This document shows positions 32,601-42,653 of a DNA stretch of 64,000 nucleotides, piece by piece (within the stretch, counting starts at the first letter, position 1; every line of letters begins with the position of its first letter). The stretch comes from Trogon surrucura (lineage: Eukaryota; Chordata; Aves; Trogoniformes; Trogonidae), in contig JAJGST010000022.1 of the NCBI GenBank assembly GCA_020746105.1, forward strand, positions 2,367,135-2,431,134. The letters run 5' to 3'. The notes below the pieces were generated by a model. It was not told the DNA's origin and ran no database searches. It saw only the letters and a program-made list of their open reading frames with translations. A program made the translations under genes and the position numbers.

Positions 32601-33371
32601 ATTCGTTTCTATGTCCAAGCCGGTGCTCCCTGCAGTCGCTCGGCTGAAGGCAAAGTCTGTAAGTCTTCTTTCGTCTCTACTGTGAGAACCCTGTTGGATT
32701 TTGGGGCACCGGGTTTCACGCCCTGCCTCCCGTTTCCCGATTGAGGCAAAGTATTGTCATGAGTATCAAATTTAGATCGACATTGAGTAGCCCAATGAAA
32801 CCCCTTTTTGCATTTAGGGCACACTGTACCTGGGTTTCTCATTGTTCCTGCTGGCCCATTCATAGGGCAAATTTTTTGTTACATGACCTTCTTGTCCACA
32901 TGTAAAGCATTTAACACTTGCTTTATTTACTGTGAGCTGCTGAGCCAATGCAGATGCTATCAACTCAGCCTTACACCTATCCGATCCCACATGCATGCAA
33001 GCCTTAATAAAGTATGTAACGGTAGCTGTTTTGTTAGTGGGTCTCAGCATCTCCAGAATTAAGGAAACCATGTTCATCACGATCGGTTTAAATACCTGTA
33101 AGGGAAATCTGAACCCTAGTAATGGAAGACGGTGCTGGACAAACCTGTGGAGAAGATAAAGGAAGGGGGTACATAGGGTGAGGGTCCATAATTGAGTGGA
33201 ACAAGAGAGTTCATCTGACCCTTATTTTGACAGAGCTGTGAGCCAGATTTTGACAGCCCCTATCCTTTTCCTGAAAGTCCCAAAAAAACGTCCTGAGCAG
33301 TAGGTGCAGATGCCACCATGGCTCTAATCGGCGTGAGCGGAGGATAAAGGTTGGGTTCTGCCTTGGGGTCG
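32601..33371 (-). pseudogene. gag: ERVK-like gag nucleocapsid and protease remnant
   Basis: Two zinc knuckles. The first reads CFTCGQEGHVTKNL and lacks its final Cys. The second is complete (CPKCKKGFHWATQC, CX2CX4HX4C). Capsid sequence is mostly missing: 33,080-33,260 joins nucleocapsid to the gag N-terminal region. A large capsid deletion is inferred. This part lies in the loop and has no partner in the left arm. Confidence 0.8.
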
Positions 33372-33960
33372 CCAGGACCAACATCAAAGGAACTGTCGTC
33401 CTCCTCCAGATCCCCAGTTCTCAGTGCAATTCCCTCATAGCCACTCATCAATCCTTCTTGCAAACTGGTGAGGTTCATCTGGCTAGTCTGTACTGCAGGT
33501 TCAGTTTGAGAAGACAAAAGGTTTACACAACTCGTTTGACTTGCAGTCTCTTTCTGCAGCGTAGGTGCTAAGTCAATTAAATCATCAGCGAGCTCAGCAG
33601 CAACAGCATTTTCACCAGTATCTGCTCTATCACCTGCGGTGCTCACCACGCTGCTCTCAGAGCTGGCATCAACAGCGTGCAGTTTCAGTGAGCGCAACGC
33701 TGCAAACAACGCTTTCCATGTCACTGTATTATCAGGCGAACTGTCATGACCAGCATGTTGTGCTTTAGTTAGCTCTTCGCCTACATGTTTCCAATCCTTA
33801 ATTTCATAAGATCCCGTTTCAGGATACCAGGGGCAATTACTACTGATCCATAAAAGTAACAGAGTCACTTTCTGGGGGCTAATCTTATACTCAGGCTCCT
33901 TTCAATACACATCAGTACATCATGATGAAGTTGCTGCGATCGTGTTGCGTTTTGCCCCAT
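33372..33960 (-). pseudogene. gag: ERVK-like gag, 5' part (right arm)
   Basis: Mirror of 21,802-22,391. The MGQ start at 33,960 is followed by a 1-base deletion near 33,905 that shifts the frame; the main open part is 33,868-33,260. Unlike the left arm, it continues past the palindrome edge (GDPKAEPNLYPPLT). The segment about 33,580-33,910 is divergent from the left arm. Confidence 0.85.
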
Positions 33961-34080
33961 TTTTGTCCCCTGGCCGCAGTCCTCGTCCCTGTTTTCCTGT
34001 TGAAAGGTAAGGATGGACACGTCAGTTAATTCATCACCCCGTTCGGCTCACTCGGTGGTACTTCTCTTGGATATGATTAA

Positions 34081-34542
34081 GTCCCTGTTCGGGCTCCCAT
34101 TTGTTGAGAAGCATGCACTAACTCGGAGATGGTGGGAAACGGAATTCACTTTATTGCAAGCAGGCACACATATTTATGCTTACTAGCACGAAGAACTATT
34201 TTTGAGTTACAAACAAGAGAACAGACTATACAGCCAGGGTTGTTATTAGCTCATGTATTCCTTCAATCACTCTCTTATCACACAGGGAAAATAGACTTTC
34301 CCAGGTCTGTTTTGATCATACTCTCCCGTTCACTCCCATGCACATCTTGTGTACGAGAAGCACCTTATCTGTTCATGCTCACGAGCAAGCTCTCAACATG
34401 AGCTGTACTTGGCTGGTCAGGGTCTCTTTTCACAATTAGCAAACAAGAGTTATGTACTTGTTTAGAAAAGAGCTCAAGGACGACAGTCTTAACTCTGCAA
34501 TGCAGTGCTGCCAGCACAGCTAAATAAAATGTAGGGTATCCA
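34081..34542 (-). mobile_element. ERVK-like 5' LTR with primer binding site (right arm)
   Basis: LTR 34,102-34,542 and primer binding site 34,081-34,099, mirror images of 21,220-21,681 and almost identical to them. Confidence 0.88.
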
Positions 34543-34741
34543 CATTTATAGTTGTATATAGTTCTTTACTTTTATCTTTTCACCATTATTTCCATTATTT
34601 TCATTAAACCTGTTTTAGTTTTTCTTCTTTAACCCATAAGTCTCACTGCCTCATTCCCTTTTCTCTTCCCCTTTGGCGGGGGGAAGACTGGATTAGAGAG
34701 CATCTCTCCGCATTAGTGGCTGGCCCAACCCTAACCCGCAA
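34543..34741 (+). repeat. ERVL LTR 3'-end fragment (right arm)
   Basis: Mirror of 21,021-21,219; plus-strand ATTAAA poly(A)-like signal near 34,602, ends CCCTAACCCGCAACA, followed by satellite starting GAACCCTAACCC. Confidence 0.8.
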
Positions 34742-35165
34742 CAGAACCCTAACCCTATTCAGGTCCCTATGCCACAGAGTTCAGCCTGATTTCATAATGG
34801 CTATGGCTGTCCCAAAATCAGAAAGGTGTGGGTGGAGTACTCTTGGTGCAGTGCCATGCTCCCCTTGGAATTCCTTTTCCATTCCAAGTGTCTCTGCATC
34901 TCCAGGATTTATGGATATCTGAACACTAATCCTAACCACGGCTCTGCACCTCTGGTTTCGTCCTAATTTCTCTACGGCCCTGGCTGTCAGAAAATCAGAA
35001 AGGTGTGGGTGGAGCACTGTTGGTTCAGTGCAGTGCTCCCCTTGGAATGCCTTCTCCAGCCCATGTGTCTCTGCAGCCCCAGACTCTACGGATCTCTGAA
35101 CACTAACCTTAACCTGGACCCTGCACCTCAGGGTTCAGCCTGACGTCATAATGGTTATCGCTGTC
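34742..35165. repeat. 177 bp satellite (orientation B), right arm
   Basis: Mirror of 20,599-21,020; markers at 34,811 and 34,990. The last bases (CTGTC, 35,161-35,165) are the target duplication of the ERVL provirus. Confidence 0.88.
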
Positions 35166-35739
35166 TGTGGTGGTTTGGCCCTGGCTGGAGGCCAGGAGCT
35201 CACCAAAGCCACTCTATCACTCCCCTTTTTAGATGGACAGGGGAGAGGTGAGATGTAACAAGAAGCCCGTAGGTAAAGATAAAAAGCAGTTTAATATAGC
35301 AATCACCACGTGCGGAAGCAAAGCAAAATGGAACAAAGATTATTCTCTACTTCCCATCGGTGGGCGATGTCCGGCCGCTTTCCCAGGAAGCAGGGCTCCA
35401 ACACGCGTAACGGTTTCTCCGGAGGACAAACAGCGAATGCCCCCCCCACTTCCCTCTGCCTTCTCCCTTTATATCTGAGCTGACGTCATATGGTATGGAA
35501 TACCCCTTTGGTCAATTTGGGTCAGCTGGCCCGGCTGTATCTCCTCCCAAGATGTTGATCACACCCACCCTACTACTGGGAGAACATCAAACCACAGCCT
35601 TGGTGCTGTGTGGGCACTGCTTAGCAGTAGCCAAAACATTGGGGTGCTATCAACACCCTTCTAGCTACCGCTCCAAGAAACACAGCACGGAGAGAGCTGC
35701 TGTGGGAAGATTAACTCCACCTCAGTCTGACCCAATACA
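35166..35739 (-). repeat. 3' LTR of the ERVL provirus (574 bp)
   Basis: Minus strand TGTATTGGG...CCACCACA. CRE-like TGACGTCA at 35,481-35,488 and a TATA box (plus CTTTATAT, 35,468-35,475). Upstream purine tract GGTATGGAATAAGGGGTGGAGAT ends at 35,740. Confidence 0.93.
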
Positions 35740-36045
35740 ATCTCCACCCCTTATTCCATACCATTTGAGTCATGCTCAGGTCTCACATGTTTAGATCATC
35801 TTAACATTTAACGTGTATATTTCTCCAGTCCTTCAACAGAGAGATGCTTCTCTTCCACTCTATGCTTTTCTGTCACTGCTTTAGATGTTCCATAGCATGC
35901 AGGGCAGGAGAAGCAGCACATCCAACCGTTGGTCACCAACACCCGTTTGGTTTGGGTCGCCACTGCGTTCTTCTTGTTCCTTCTGAAACTCACTCTTCAT
36001 CAGTCCAGGTCGTCACTTTCTACAAGACACAACTCACATACCAGA

Positions 36046-37399
36046 TTACTTTTCCCCCAAGGTTAAATCACCTTGAGGCACACATCGGGTTTCCCCATCT
36101 TCCCGCATTACCCACCAAGTACACCCAGGTCCTTGAGCAAAGACAATCCCATGAATGGGTTTGCCTTTTCCCATGGGAGGAGCAACCCACACTGCCTTCC
36201 CCAGCCACCTTCCCATGTGCACTACGGGGACCTTATCTCCTCCTACAGTATGTAGAGGTTCTGTTTGGGCAGAACCTGGACGGTTAGCAGATCCTCTAGA
36301 GTTAACCAGCCAAGTAGCTTCTGCTAAATTTGTATCCCAGTGCTTCCATGTCCCATGACCCAATGCCCTCAGCATAGTCTTTAACAGTCCATTGTATCTT
36401 TCAATCTTTCCAGAGGCTTCTGGATGATAGGGGATGTGATACACCCACTCAATGCCGTGTTTCTTGGCCCAGGAATTGATGAGATTATTTTGGAAATGAG
36501 TCCCATTGTCTGATTCAATTCTTTCTGGAGTACAAAATTTGCCTTTCCAGGCCTAAGATGGTGTTTCGGGCAGTGGCATGGTTTACAGGGTATGTCTCAA
36601 GCCAACCAGTCGTTCCTTCTATCATGGTGAGTATGTAGCGCTTGTTCTGGCGTGTTCGTGGCAGCGGTCCCATATAGTCAATTTGCCAGGCCTCACCATA
36701 ACGAAAACCCAGCCACCGCCCTCTGCTCCAGGGAGACTTCGCTTTTGTGGCTCGCTGGATTGAGGCACATATCTCACATTCATGAGTGACCTGTGCAATG
36801 GCCTCCACGGTCAGGTCCACCCCTCGATCACGAGCCCATCTGTATGTAGTGTCTCTCCCTAGATGTCCTGATGTTTCATGGGCCCATCGAGCTACAAACA
36901 ACTCACCCTTACGTTCCCAGTCCAGGTCCACCTGAGCTACTTCAATATTTGCAGCCTTGTCTACCTGGTCATTATTTCGATGTTCTTCAGTGGCGCGGCT
37001 TTTGGGCATGTGAGCACCTACATGATGCACCTTCAGAGTCATGTTTTCTACTCGAGTAGCGATATCTTGCCACAATGCAGCCGCCCAGATGGGTTTACCT
37101 CTGCGCTGCCAGTTGGTCTTCTTCCACTGCTGTAACCACCCCCATAGGGCATTGGCCCCCATCCAGGAATCAGTATAAAGATAGAGTATTGGCCACTTTT
37201 CTCATTCAGCAATCATCAGGGCTAGCCGGATGGCTTTCACTTCTGCAAATTGACTTGACTCGCCTTTTCCTTCAGTGACCTCCACAACTTGTCGTGTGGG
37301 ACTCCACACAGCAGCTTTCCACCTCCGATGGTTCCCTATCACACGGCAGGATCCATCAGTAAACAAAGCATAGCATCGTTCATTCTCTGGTAGTTCATT
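36046..37399 (-). pseudogene. pol: ERVL provirus RNase H and integrase
   Basis: RNase H (ALFTDGSCRVIGN, FAEVKAIRLAL, LYTDSWM), then the integrase finger (HETSGHLGRD...HECEICASI), core Asp QIDYMGPL, a second Asp and Glu (KIERYNG), and a C-terminal domain ending at 36,046. Breaks: TAG at about 37,399, TGA at about 37,204 (a CGA-to-TGA-type change) and a frameshift near 36,530. Confidence 0.88.
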
Positions 37400-39214
37400 C
37401 TATGGTGGTGCCTCTTGGGCACGAATCACCTTCACAGGCACTGCACCAAAATCTCTGCCTTCTGGCCAGTCCATGATCTCTTCCAGGATTCCTGGGTGAT
37501 TGGATTTTCCCAGTCGAGCTCGTTGTGTGATCAATGCTACCCACTTACTCGATGTAGCACTAGTTGCATGATGTGTAGAGGGAATAATCCCCCTGAACAT
37601 CCAGTGCAACACAGGCAGCCGGGGTGCCAAGAGGAGGGATGCCTCTGTACCAACCACTTCTGAAGCAGCTCGAACTCCCTCGTATGCTGCCAGAATCTCC
37701 TTCTCGGTTGGGGTATAGTTGGCTTCTGATCCTCTGTATCCCCTGCTCCAAAATCCTAAAGGTCAACCTTGGGTTTCTCCTGATGTCCTTTGCCAGAGAC
37801 TCCAAGTGAGACCATACTCCCCAGCTGCAGTGTAAAGTATATTTTGCACTGATGGTCCTGTCCGGATAGGCCCAAGTGCCACTGCACGAGCTATTTCCTG
37901 TTTCACCTACTCGAAGGCTTGTTGTTGTTCGGGGTCCCACTCAAAATCATTCTTCTTTCGAGTCACTCGGAAAAGAGGTCTCACAAGCTGACTGTAACCT
38001 GGAATGTGCATCCTCCAAAACCCCACAAGGCCTAGGAAAGCTTGTGTTTCTTTCTTGTTAGTTGGTGGGGACATGGTCACAATCTTATCAACTACATCCA
38101 TAGGCACGTGACGGTGTCCATCCTGCCATTTTCTTCCTAAAAACTGAATCTCTTGTGCAGGTCCTTTGACCTTGCTTTTCTTTATAGCGAAGCCAGCCTT
38201 CAGAAGAATTTCAATTATTCTTTTTCCCTTTTCGAACGCCTCTTCTGCTTTACTCCCCCACACAATGATGTCATCAATGTATTGTAGATGTTCAGGGGCA
38301 TCACCTTTTTCCAGTGCAGTTTGGATCAGTCCATGACAGATGGTGGAGCTATGCTTCCACCCCTGGGGCAGTCGATTCCAGGTGTATTGAACACCCCTCC
38401 AGGTGAAAGCAAACTGTGGCCTGCACTCTACTGCCAAAGGAATGGAGAAAAACGCATTGGCAATGTCAATTGTAGCATACCACCTCGCTGTCTTTGACTC
38501 CAATTCATACTGGAGCTCCAACATATCTGGTACAGCAGCACTCAACGGTGGTGTCACTTCGTTCAGACCACGATAGTCCACTGTTAGCCTCCACCCTCCA
38601 TCAGACTTTCGCACTGGCCATATGGGACTATTAAAAGGTGAGTGTGTCTTGCTGATCACTCCCTGGGTTTCCAGCTGATGAATCAGCTCATGGATGGGAG
38701 CTAGGGAGTCTCGATTTGTGCGATACTGCCGCCGGTGTACTGTCCTGGTAGCAACTGGCACCTGCTGTTCTTCAACTTGCAGCAGTCCTACAATGAAGGG
38801 ATCTTCTGAGAGGCCAGGCAGGGTAGACAGCTGTTTGATCTTCTCTGTAGTCACGGTAGCCACACCGAAAGCCCATCGGTAGCCCTTTGGCTCCTTGAAA
38901 TACCCTCTCTTGAGGTAGTCTATGCCAAGAATATAAGGGGCCTCTGGGCCAGTCACAACAGGGTGCTTTTCCCACTTGTCCCCTGTTAAACTCACATCAG
39001 CCTCCAGTACAGATAATTCTTGGCATCCTCCTGTTACTCCTGAAATCCAAACAGGTTCTGAGCCTTTATATCTTGATGGTACTAATGTACACTGCGCACC
39101 GGTGTCCACCAACGCCTTATACTTTTGTGGATCCGATGTGCCAGGCCATCGAATCCACACAGTCCAGTATACTCGGTCATCCCTGTCCTCCTCCTGGCCG
39201 AAGGCAGGGACCCT
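37400..39214 (-). pseudogene. pol: ERVL provirus protease and reverse transcriptase
   Basis: In frame with gag past UAG. Protease ALVDTGAQCTLVPS and GIDYLKRGYF; RT with DYRGLNEVTPP, WYATIDIANAFF (motif A), NRLPQGWKHSS (motif B) and LQYIDDIIVWG (YIDD). Open from the gag stop to TAG at 37,907-37,909, then broken by at least one more stop (about 37,763) before RNase H. This RT keeps the DYRGLN segment lost from copies B and C. Confidence 0.92.
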
Positions 39215-40390
39215 CTATTCCTGATCCTCCTTAGAACATTCACTGGGTAACCTTTGTCGTAACAGGCCAGAAGTCCCCTCATCAGGATCAAGGGACATGA
39301 CTTCAAATTTTCTTTGTCTAGGAGATTGCTGATTGTCTTCCTGAGTCCCCACAGCAACTGCATTGACTGCCTTCTTATATGTCGCCTTCTTAACTGCTGT
39401 CTTTCCTCTCAGTTCACGCACACGGGCTTCCAGTTTAGAGGTGGATTCACCATCCCACTTCCTCATGTCCTCCCCTTGATCACGCAGGAAAAACCAGAGT
39501 GCTCCACATGGCGTATGCCTGGGGCTTCCTTTTCCTCTGACTGATACAGGAAAAAACTGGTTTCTTGGAGCACTCCTGGTAGTTGATGCCTTGGCCCGCA
39601 GGGATGAGGAGATGCGGAGATTGTCTTCAAAATTTTGCAGCCAAGAAGACACTCTTTCCACAGTTGCTATATCCATATCTGTGCAATATATCATTGCCAA
39701 GTTGTTGGAATATGACTCTGGAGCGCCCTGAATCACCTTTCTCCACATGGCCCGTGTGCATGGAACATCCTCTGGATCTTTAGGGGCTTCTTCATCATCT
39801 AGATTACTGTAGATGACTTCCAACACTCCTAGTTCTCTTAGGTACTGGATGCCTTCATCTGCAGTAGTCCATTTTCCTTGGAAATTTGAAAGATCTTCCT
39901 TGAATGGATATCTTGCCCTTACACTTGAGAGGAGCCGTTTCCAAAGACTGCAAACACCTGCTTCCTTTCCAATTCCTTTTTCAATTCCCCGATCCCTAGC
40001 AAGGGATCCCAGTTGCTGGGCTTCTCCACCATCTAGTTGCTGACTGTCAGCCCCGCTATCCCAGCATCGGAGCAGCCAGGCAGAAATCCACTCACCGGGT
40101 TGGCGACTGTAATCTTTCCTCATATCTCGGATTTCTGACGAGGTCAGGGACCGGGTAGTTTCTGTTTCTTGTTTGATTTCTTTCACTCTTTCCGATTCCC
40201 CAGTCAGAGGATTAATTTCTTGATCAGGCTCCTCCTCTTCTCCCTCCCTTACTAATCGACCGTATGGAGCTGTTGACTTTCTTTTCCACATTTTTGTCTT
40301 CACTACTGGGGCAATTACTGTAGTCGTTGTTTGAGTTCCTGTCTCAACCATGGTGTCTTCAGCTGAGGTTTGAGTGCCTGCCTCAACCAC
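39215..40390 (-). CDS. gag: ERVL provirus Gag, open
   Basis: Open for 391 codons. Core MRKDYSRQPGEWISAWLL, RCWDSGADSQQLDGG and WKRLLSSVRARYPFKEDL match the gag of copies A-C at low identity. There is no obvious zinc knuckle, as in ERVL relatives. The best start is the ATG at 40,349-40,351 (ACCATGG context); the frame is open upstream to a TAA at about 40,397-40,399, beyond which the pre-gag ORF is in the same frame. It ends in UAG (39,215-39,217), followed in frame by protease. Confidence 0.85.
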   Translation of the reverse strand: MVEAGTQTSAEDTMVETGTQTTTTVIAPVVKTKMWKRKSTAPYGRLVREGEEEEPDQEINPLTGESERVKEIKQETETTRSLTSSEIRDMRKDYSRQPGEWISAWLLRCWDSGADSQQLDGGEAQQLGSLARDRGIEKGIGKEAGVCSLWKRLLSSVRARYPFKEDLSNFQGKWTTADEGIQYLRELGVLEVIYSNLDDEEAPKDPEDVPCTRAMWRKVIQGAPESYSNNLAMIYCTDMDIATVERVSSWLQNFEDNLRISSSLRAKASTTRSAPRNQFFPVSVRGKGSPRHTPCGALWFFLRDQGEDMRKWDGESTSKLEARVRELRGKTAVKKATYKKAVNAVAVGTQEDNQQSPRQRKFEVMSLDPDEGTSGLLRQRLPSECSKEDQE

Positions 40391-40396
40391 TGCCCT

Positions 40397-41026
40397 TTAA
40401 GAATACTGAACTGTGACTCGATAGGCACAGGCTAAGCCCCAGTACAATGCTAGGAGTTGCTGGTTTTCATTGGGGTAGGTAAGGCACCCTTCTATCAGGT
40501 GGCGTGTCAATTTAGTAGGATCGCTCGCCTGTTCTGGGGTGATATCCCAGGCTATGGGAGGTGATAACCGTCCTAGGAATCTGCCCAAGTCCTTCCACAC
40601 ACCCTGCCACCCAGGGACCGGCCGCTTCAAGGCACACTTCAGTATGTCCTCACTCAAAGATTGTCTCCTCTTATGCCAGGATGGAAACAGATTCCACAAA
40701 GCCCATAGTATACCAATAACATTAACTAGTAATACCATAGAGTTTACACAAGGGTGGACAAGGACCGTGGGAGCCTTCATAATAAAGCCGTTTACATCAA
40801 TCTCATATAGGCAGAGGGGGATATATTCTTTTACTCTATCCAAAAGATAGCTCCAGCCCTGCAGCAGGACTGTAACTACTAGAACAAAACACATATTCAA
40901 TGTTTGTCTTAACATGTTCTTAAGCAAAGCTAAACCAAATGATAAGCAAGTGCTACAAGCAAACTCTGTGTCCTGCACAGGAGCTTGCCGCTTAATAGCT
41001 ACTCTAGCTGCAGCAAGCTTGAGCAA
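40397..41026 (-). CDS. ERVL provirus pre-gag membrane-protein ORF
   Basis: Open frame between primer binding site and gag, in frame with gag and separated from it only by TAA. The first ATG is at about 40,915 (about 172 codons); the frame is open further up to the primer site with only non-ATG starts. Two hydrophobic segments (MCFVLVVTVLLQGWSYLL and MVLLVNVIGILWALWNLF), then a basic, folded-looking C-terminal part (SWHKRRQSLSEDILK, PGWQGVWKDLGRFLG, LALYWGLACAYRV). The second segment resembles LLILMLMPMNLLALWHF in the other ERVL. Function unknown; an N-terminal Gag extension or a separate accessory membrane protein are options. Confidence 0.6.
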   Translation of the reverse strand: MLKLAAARVAIKRQAPVQDTEFACSTCLSFGLALLKNMLRQTLNMCFVLVVTVLLQGWSYLLDRVKEYIPLCLYEIDVNGFIMKAPTVLVHPCVNSMVLLVNVIGILWALWNLFPSWHKRRQSLSEDILKCALKRPVPGWQGVWKDLGRFLGRLSPPIAWDITPEQASDPTKLTRHLIEGCLTYPNENQQLLALYWGLACAYRVTVQYS

Positions 41027-41042
41027 AACTGCTGTTATCCTT

Positions 41043-41060
41043 GCCCCACGTTGGGCGCCA
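41043..41060 (-). other. ERVL provirus primer binding site
   Basis: The minus strand reads TGGCGCCCAACGTGGGGC, an exact complement of the tRNA-Lys1,2 3' end, 8 bases after the 5' LTR. Confidence 0.95.
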
Positions 41061-41068
41061 AAAAGGAC

Positions 41069-41642
41069 TGTGGTGGTTTGGCCCTGGCTGGAGGCCAGGA
41101 GCTCACCAAAGCCGCTCTATCACTCCCCTTTTTAGATGGACAGGGCAGAGGTGAGATGTAACAAGAAGCCCGTAGGTAAAGATAAAAAGCAGTTTAATAT
41201 AGCAATCACCACGTGCGGAAGCAAAGCAAAATGGAACAAAGATTATTTTCTACTTCCCATCGGCGGGCGATGTCCGGCCACTTTCCCAGGAAGCAGGGCT
41301 CCAACACGCGTAACGGTTTCTCCGGAGGACAAACAGCGAATGCCCCCCCCACTTCCCTCTGCCTTCTCCCTTTATATCTGAGCTGACGTCATATGGTATG
41401 GAATACCCCTTTGGTCAATTTGGGTCAGCTGGCCCGGCTGTATCTCCTCCCAAGATGTTGATCACACCCACCCTACTACTGGGAGAACATCAAACCACAG
41501 CCTTGGTGCTGTGTGGGCACCGCTTAGCAGTAGCCAAAACACTGGGGTGCTATCAACACCCTTCTAGCTACCGCTCCAAGAAACACAGCACGGAGAGAGC
41601 TGCTGTGGGAAGATTAACTCCACCTCAGCCTGACCCAATACA
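41069..41642 (-). repeat. 5' LTR of the ERVL provirus (574 bp)
   Basis: Same termini and length as the 3' LTR. CRE TGACGTCA 41,384-41,391 and TATA (plus CTTTATAT 41,370-41,377) on the minus strand. Confidence 0.93.
41384..41391 (-). promoter_or_regulatory. CRE-like site in the ERVL provirus promoter
   Basis: Perfect TGACGTCA about 7 bp upstream of TATAAAG on the minus strand, preceded by GTATTCCATACCATA. The unrelated-looking LTR of ERVL copies B/C has the same order (GTATTCCATCCCATA, TACGTCA, TATAAA at 42,005-42,024 and 48,681-48,700), so the module is conserved between the two families. CREB/ATF binding is inferred only from the motif. Confidence 0.6.
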
Positions 41643-41664
41643 CTGTCACAAAATAACAAAGGTA

Positions 41665-42454
41665 TGTTTCCCGGTTTTAGCTAAAACCGGGTCCTCTTCA
41701 GTAATTTCTATTTTCCAGTTTAGCGTCTTTTAAAAGGTTGCACGTTCAGAAGTTAGCAGCATGCTTTTGCAGACAGTGCCTGCTACTGGCAGTGATAACA
41801 CCTGATGTTTATAGTTACTGCCTGGGACTGGGATGCAGAAAGGCTCTTGCTTATACTACTCCTATAGTGACCAAGACCACTGCTGGCTCTTGTGTGTCAC
41901 GCTGGGGGTGCCGGGTAGTAAGAGGGGGCACAAGGAAGTAAAAGGTTGCACCTCCGGGGGGTAATAGACAGGACAGGTGACCAACGAGAGTATTCCATCC
42001 CATATACGTCATATTTAGTATAAATTGAATGATGATGAGAGTTTCGTCCCTTTTTTTGCCCTTTTCGCCCTTTTTCTACAATGGCCTGTGTCCAGAGAGG
42101 ACTCCATCTGACCTCCTGATTTTGACCTGCATCCTGAGTTCCCGAATCCAGCTCCCTGCCACCGCTGAGCCTGGGGCTTCCCCAGTGCCTCCTGCTCTGC
42201 AGTATCTGTGGCGATTGTTCTCAGGGGAGGGAGTTGGGTTTGATATCGGGCTACAATCTATAGTTGTATATAGTTCTCTACTTTTATCTTTTCACCATTA
42301 TTTCCACTATTTTCATTAAAGCTGTTCTAGTTTTTCTTCTCTAACCCGTAAGTTTCTCTCCCTCGTTCCCTTTTCTCTTCCCGTTTAGGGGGGGAAGAGG
42401 GGGTTAGAGAGTGTCTGTCCGTGTTAGTGGCCAGCCCAGCCCTAACCCGCGACA
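41665..42454 (+). repeat. ERVL copy C 5' LTR (790 bp)
   Basis: TGTTTCCCGG...CCCGCGACA. TACGTCA 42,005-42,011, TATAAA 42,019-42,024, ATTAAA 42,315-42,320. The U5 end includes CCCTAACCC. Confidence 0.92.
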
Positions 42455-42461
42455 GATATAT

Positions 42462-42479
42462 TGGCACCCAAAATGAGGC
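42462..42479 (+). other. ERVL copy C primer binding site
   Basis: TGGCACCCAAAATGAGGC, a degenerate tRNA-Lys1,2-type site (14 of 18). Confidence 0.7.
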
Positions 42480-42653
42480 AAAGAAAACAAACACCACTCA
42501 GTCTCAGAATATTTTAGTAGCTACTTAGATACAACTGGGCTCTGATATATTGCCCATATAGTTTAAATTCCATCCGGCACAGTCGAGAGCGTATCAGATC
42601 TTTTCTTTGAACGTTCTGAAGGGTTAGAAGAGAAAAACCGGACAGCTCACATC

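Larger units (their letters stand above)
35166..41642 (-). mobile_element. ERVL-like provirus with two LTRs
   Basis: 6,477 bp on the minus strand: 5' LTR 41,069-41,642, primer binding site 41,043-41,060, pre-gag ORF, gag, pro-RT, RNase H-integrase, polypurine tract, 3' LTR 35,166-35,739. There is no env. The flanking 5 bp duplication CTGTC (35,161-35,165 and 41,643-41,647) is normal for ERVL. The LTRs differ at 8 of 574 positions (98.6%), so the insertion is fairly young, but pol has several stops. The left arm holds only a solo LTR here. Confidence 0.95.
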
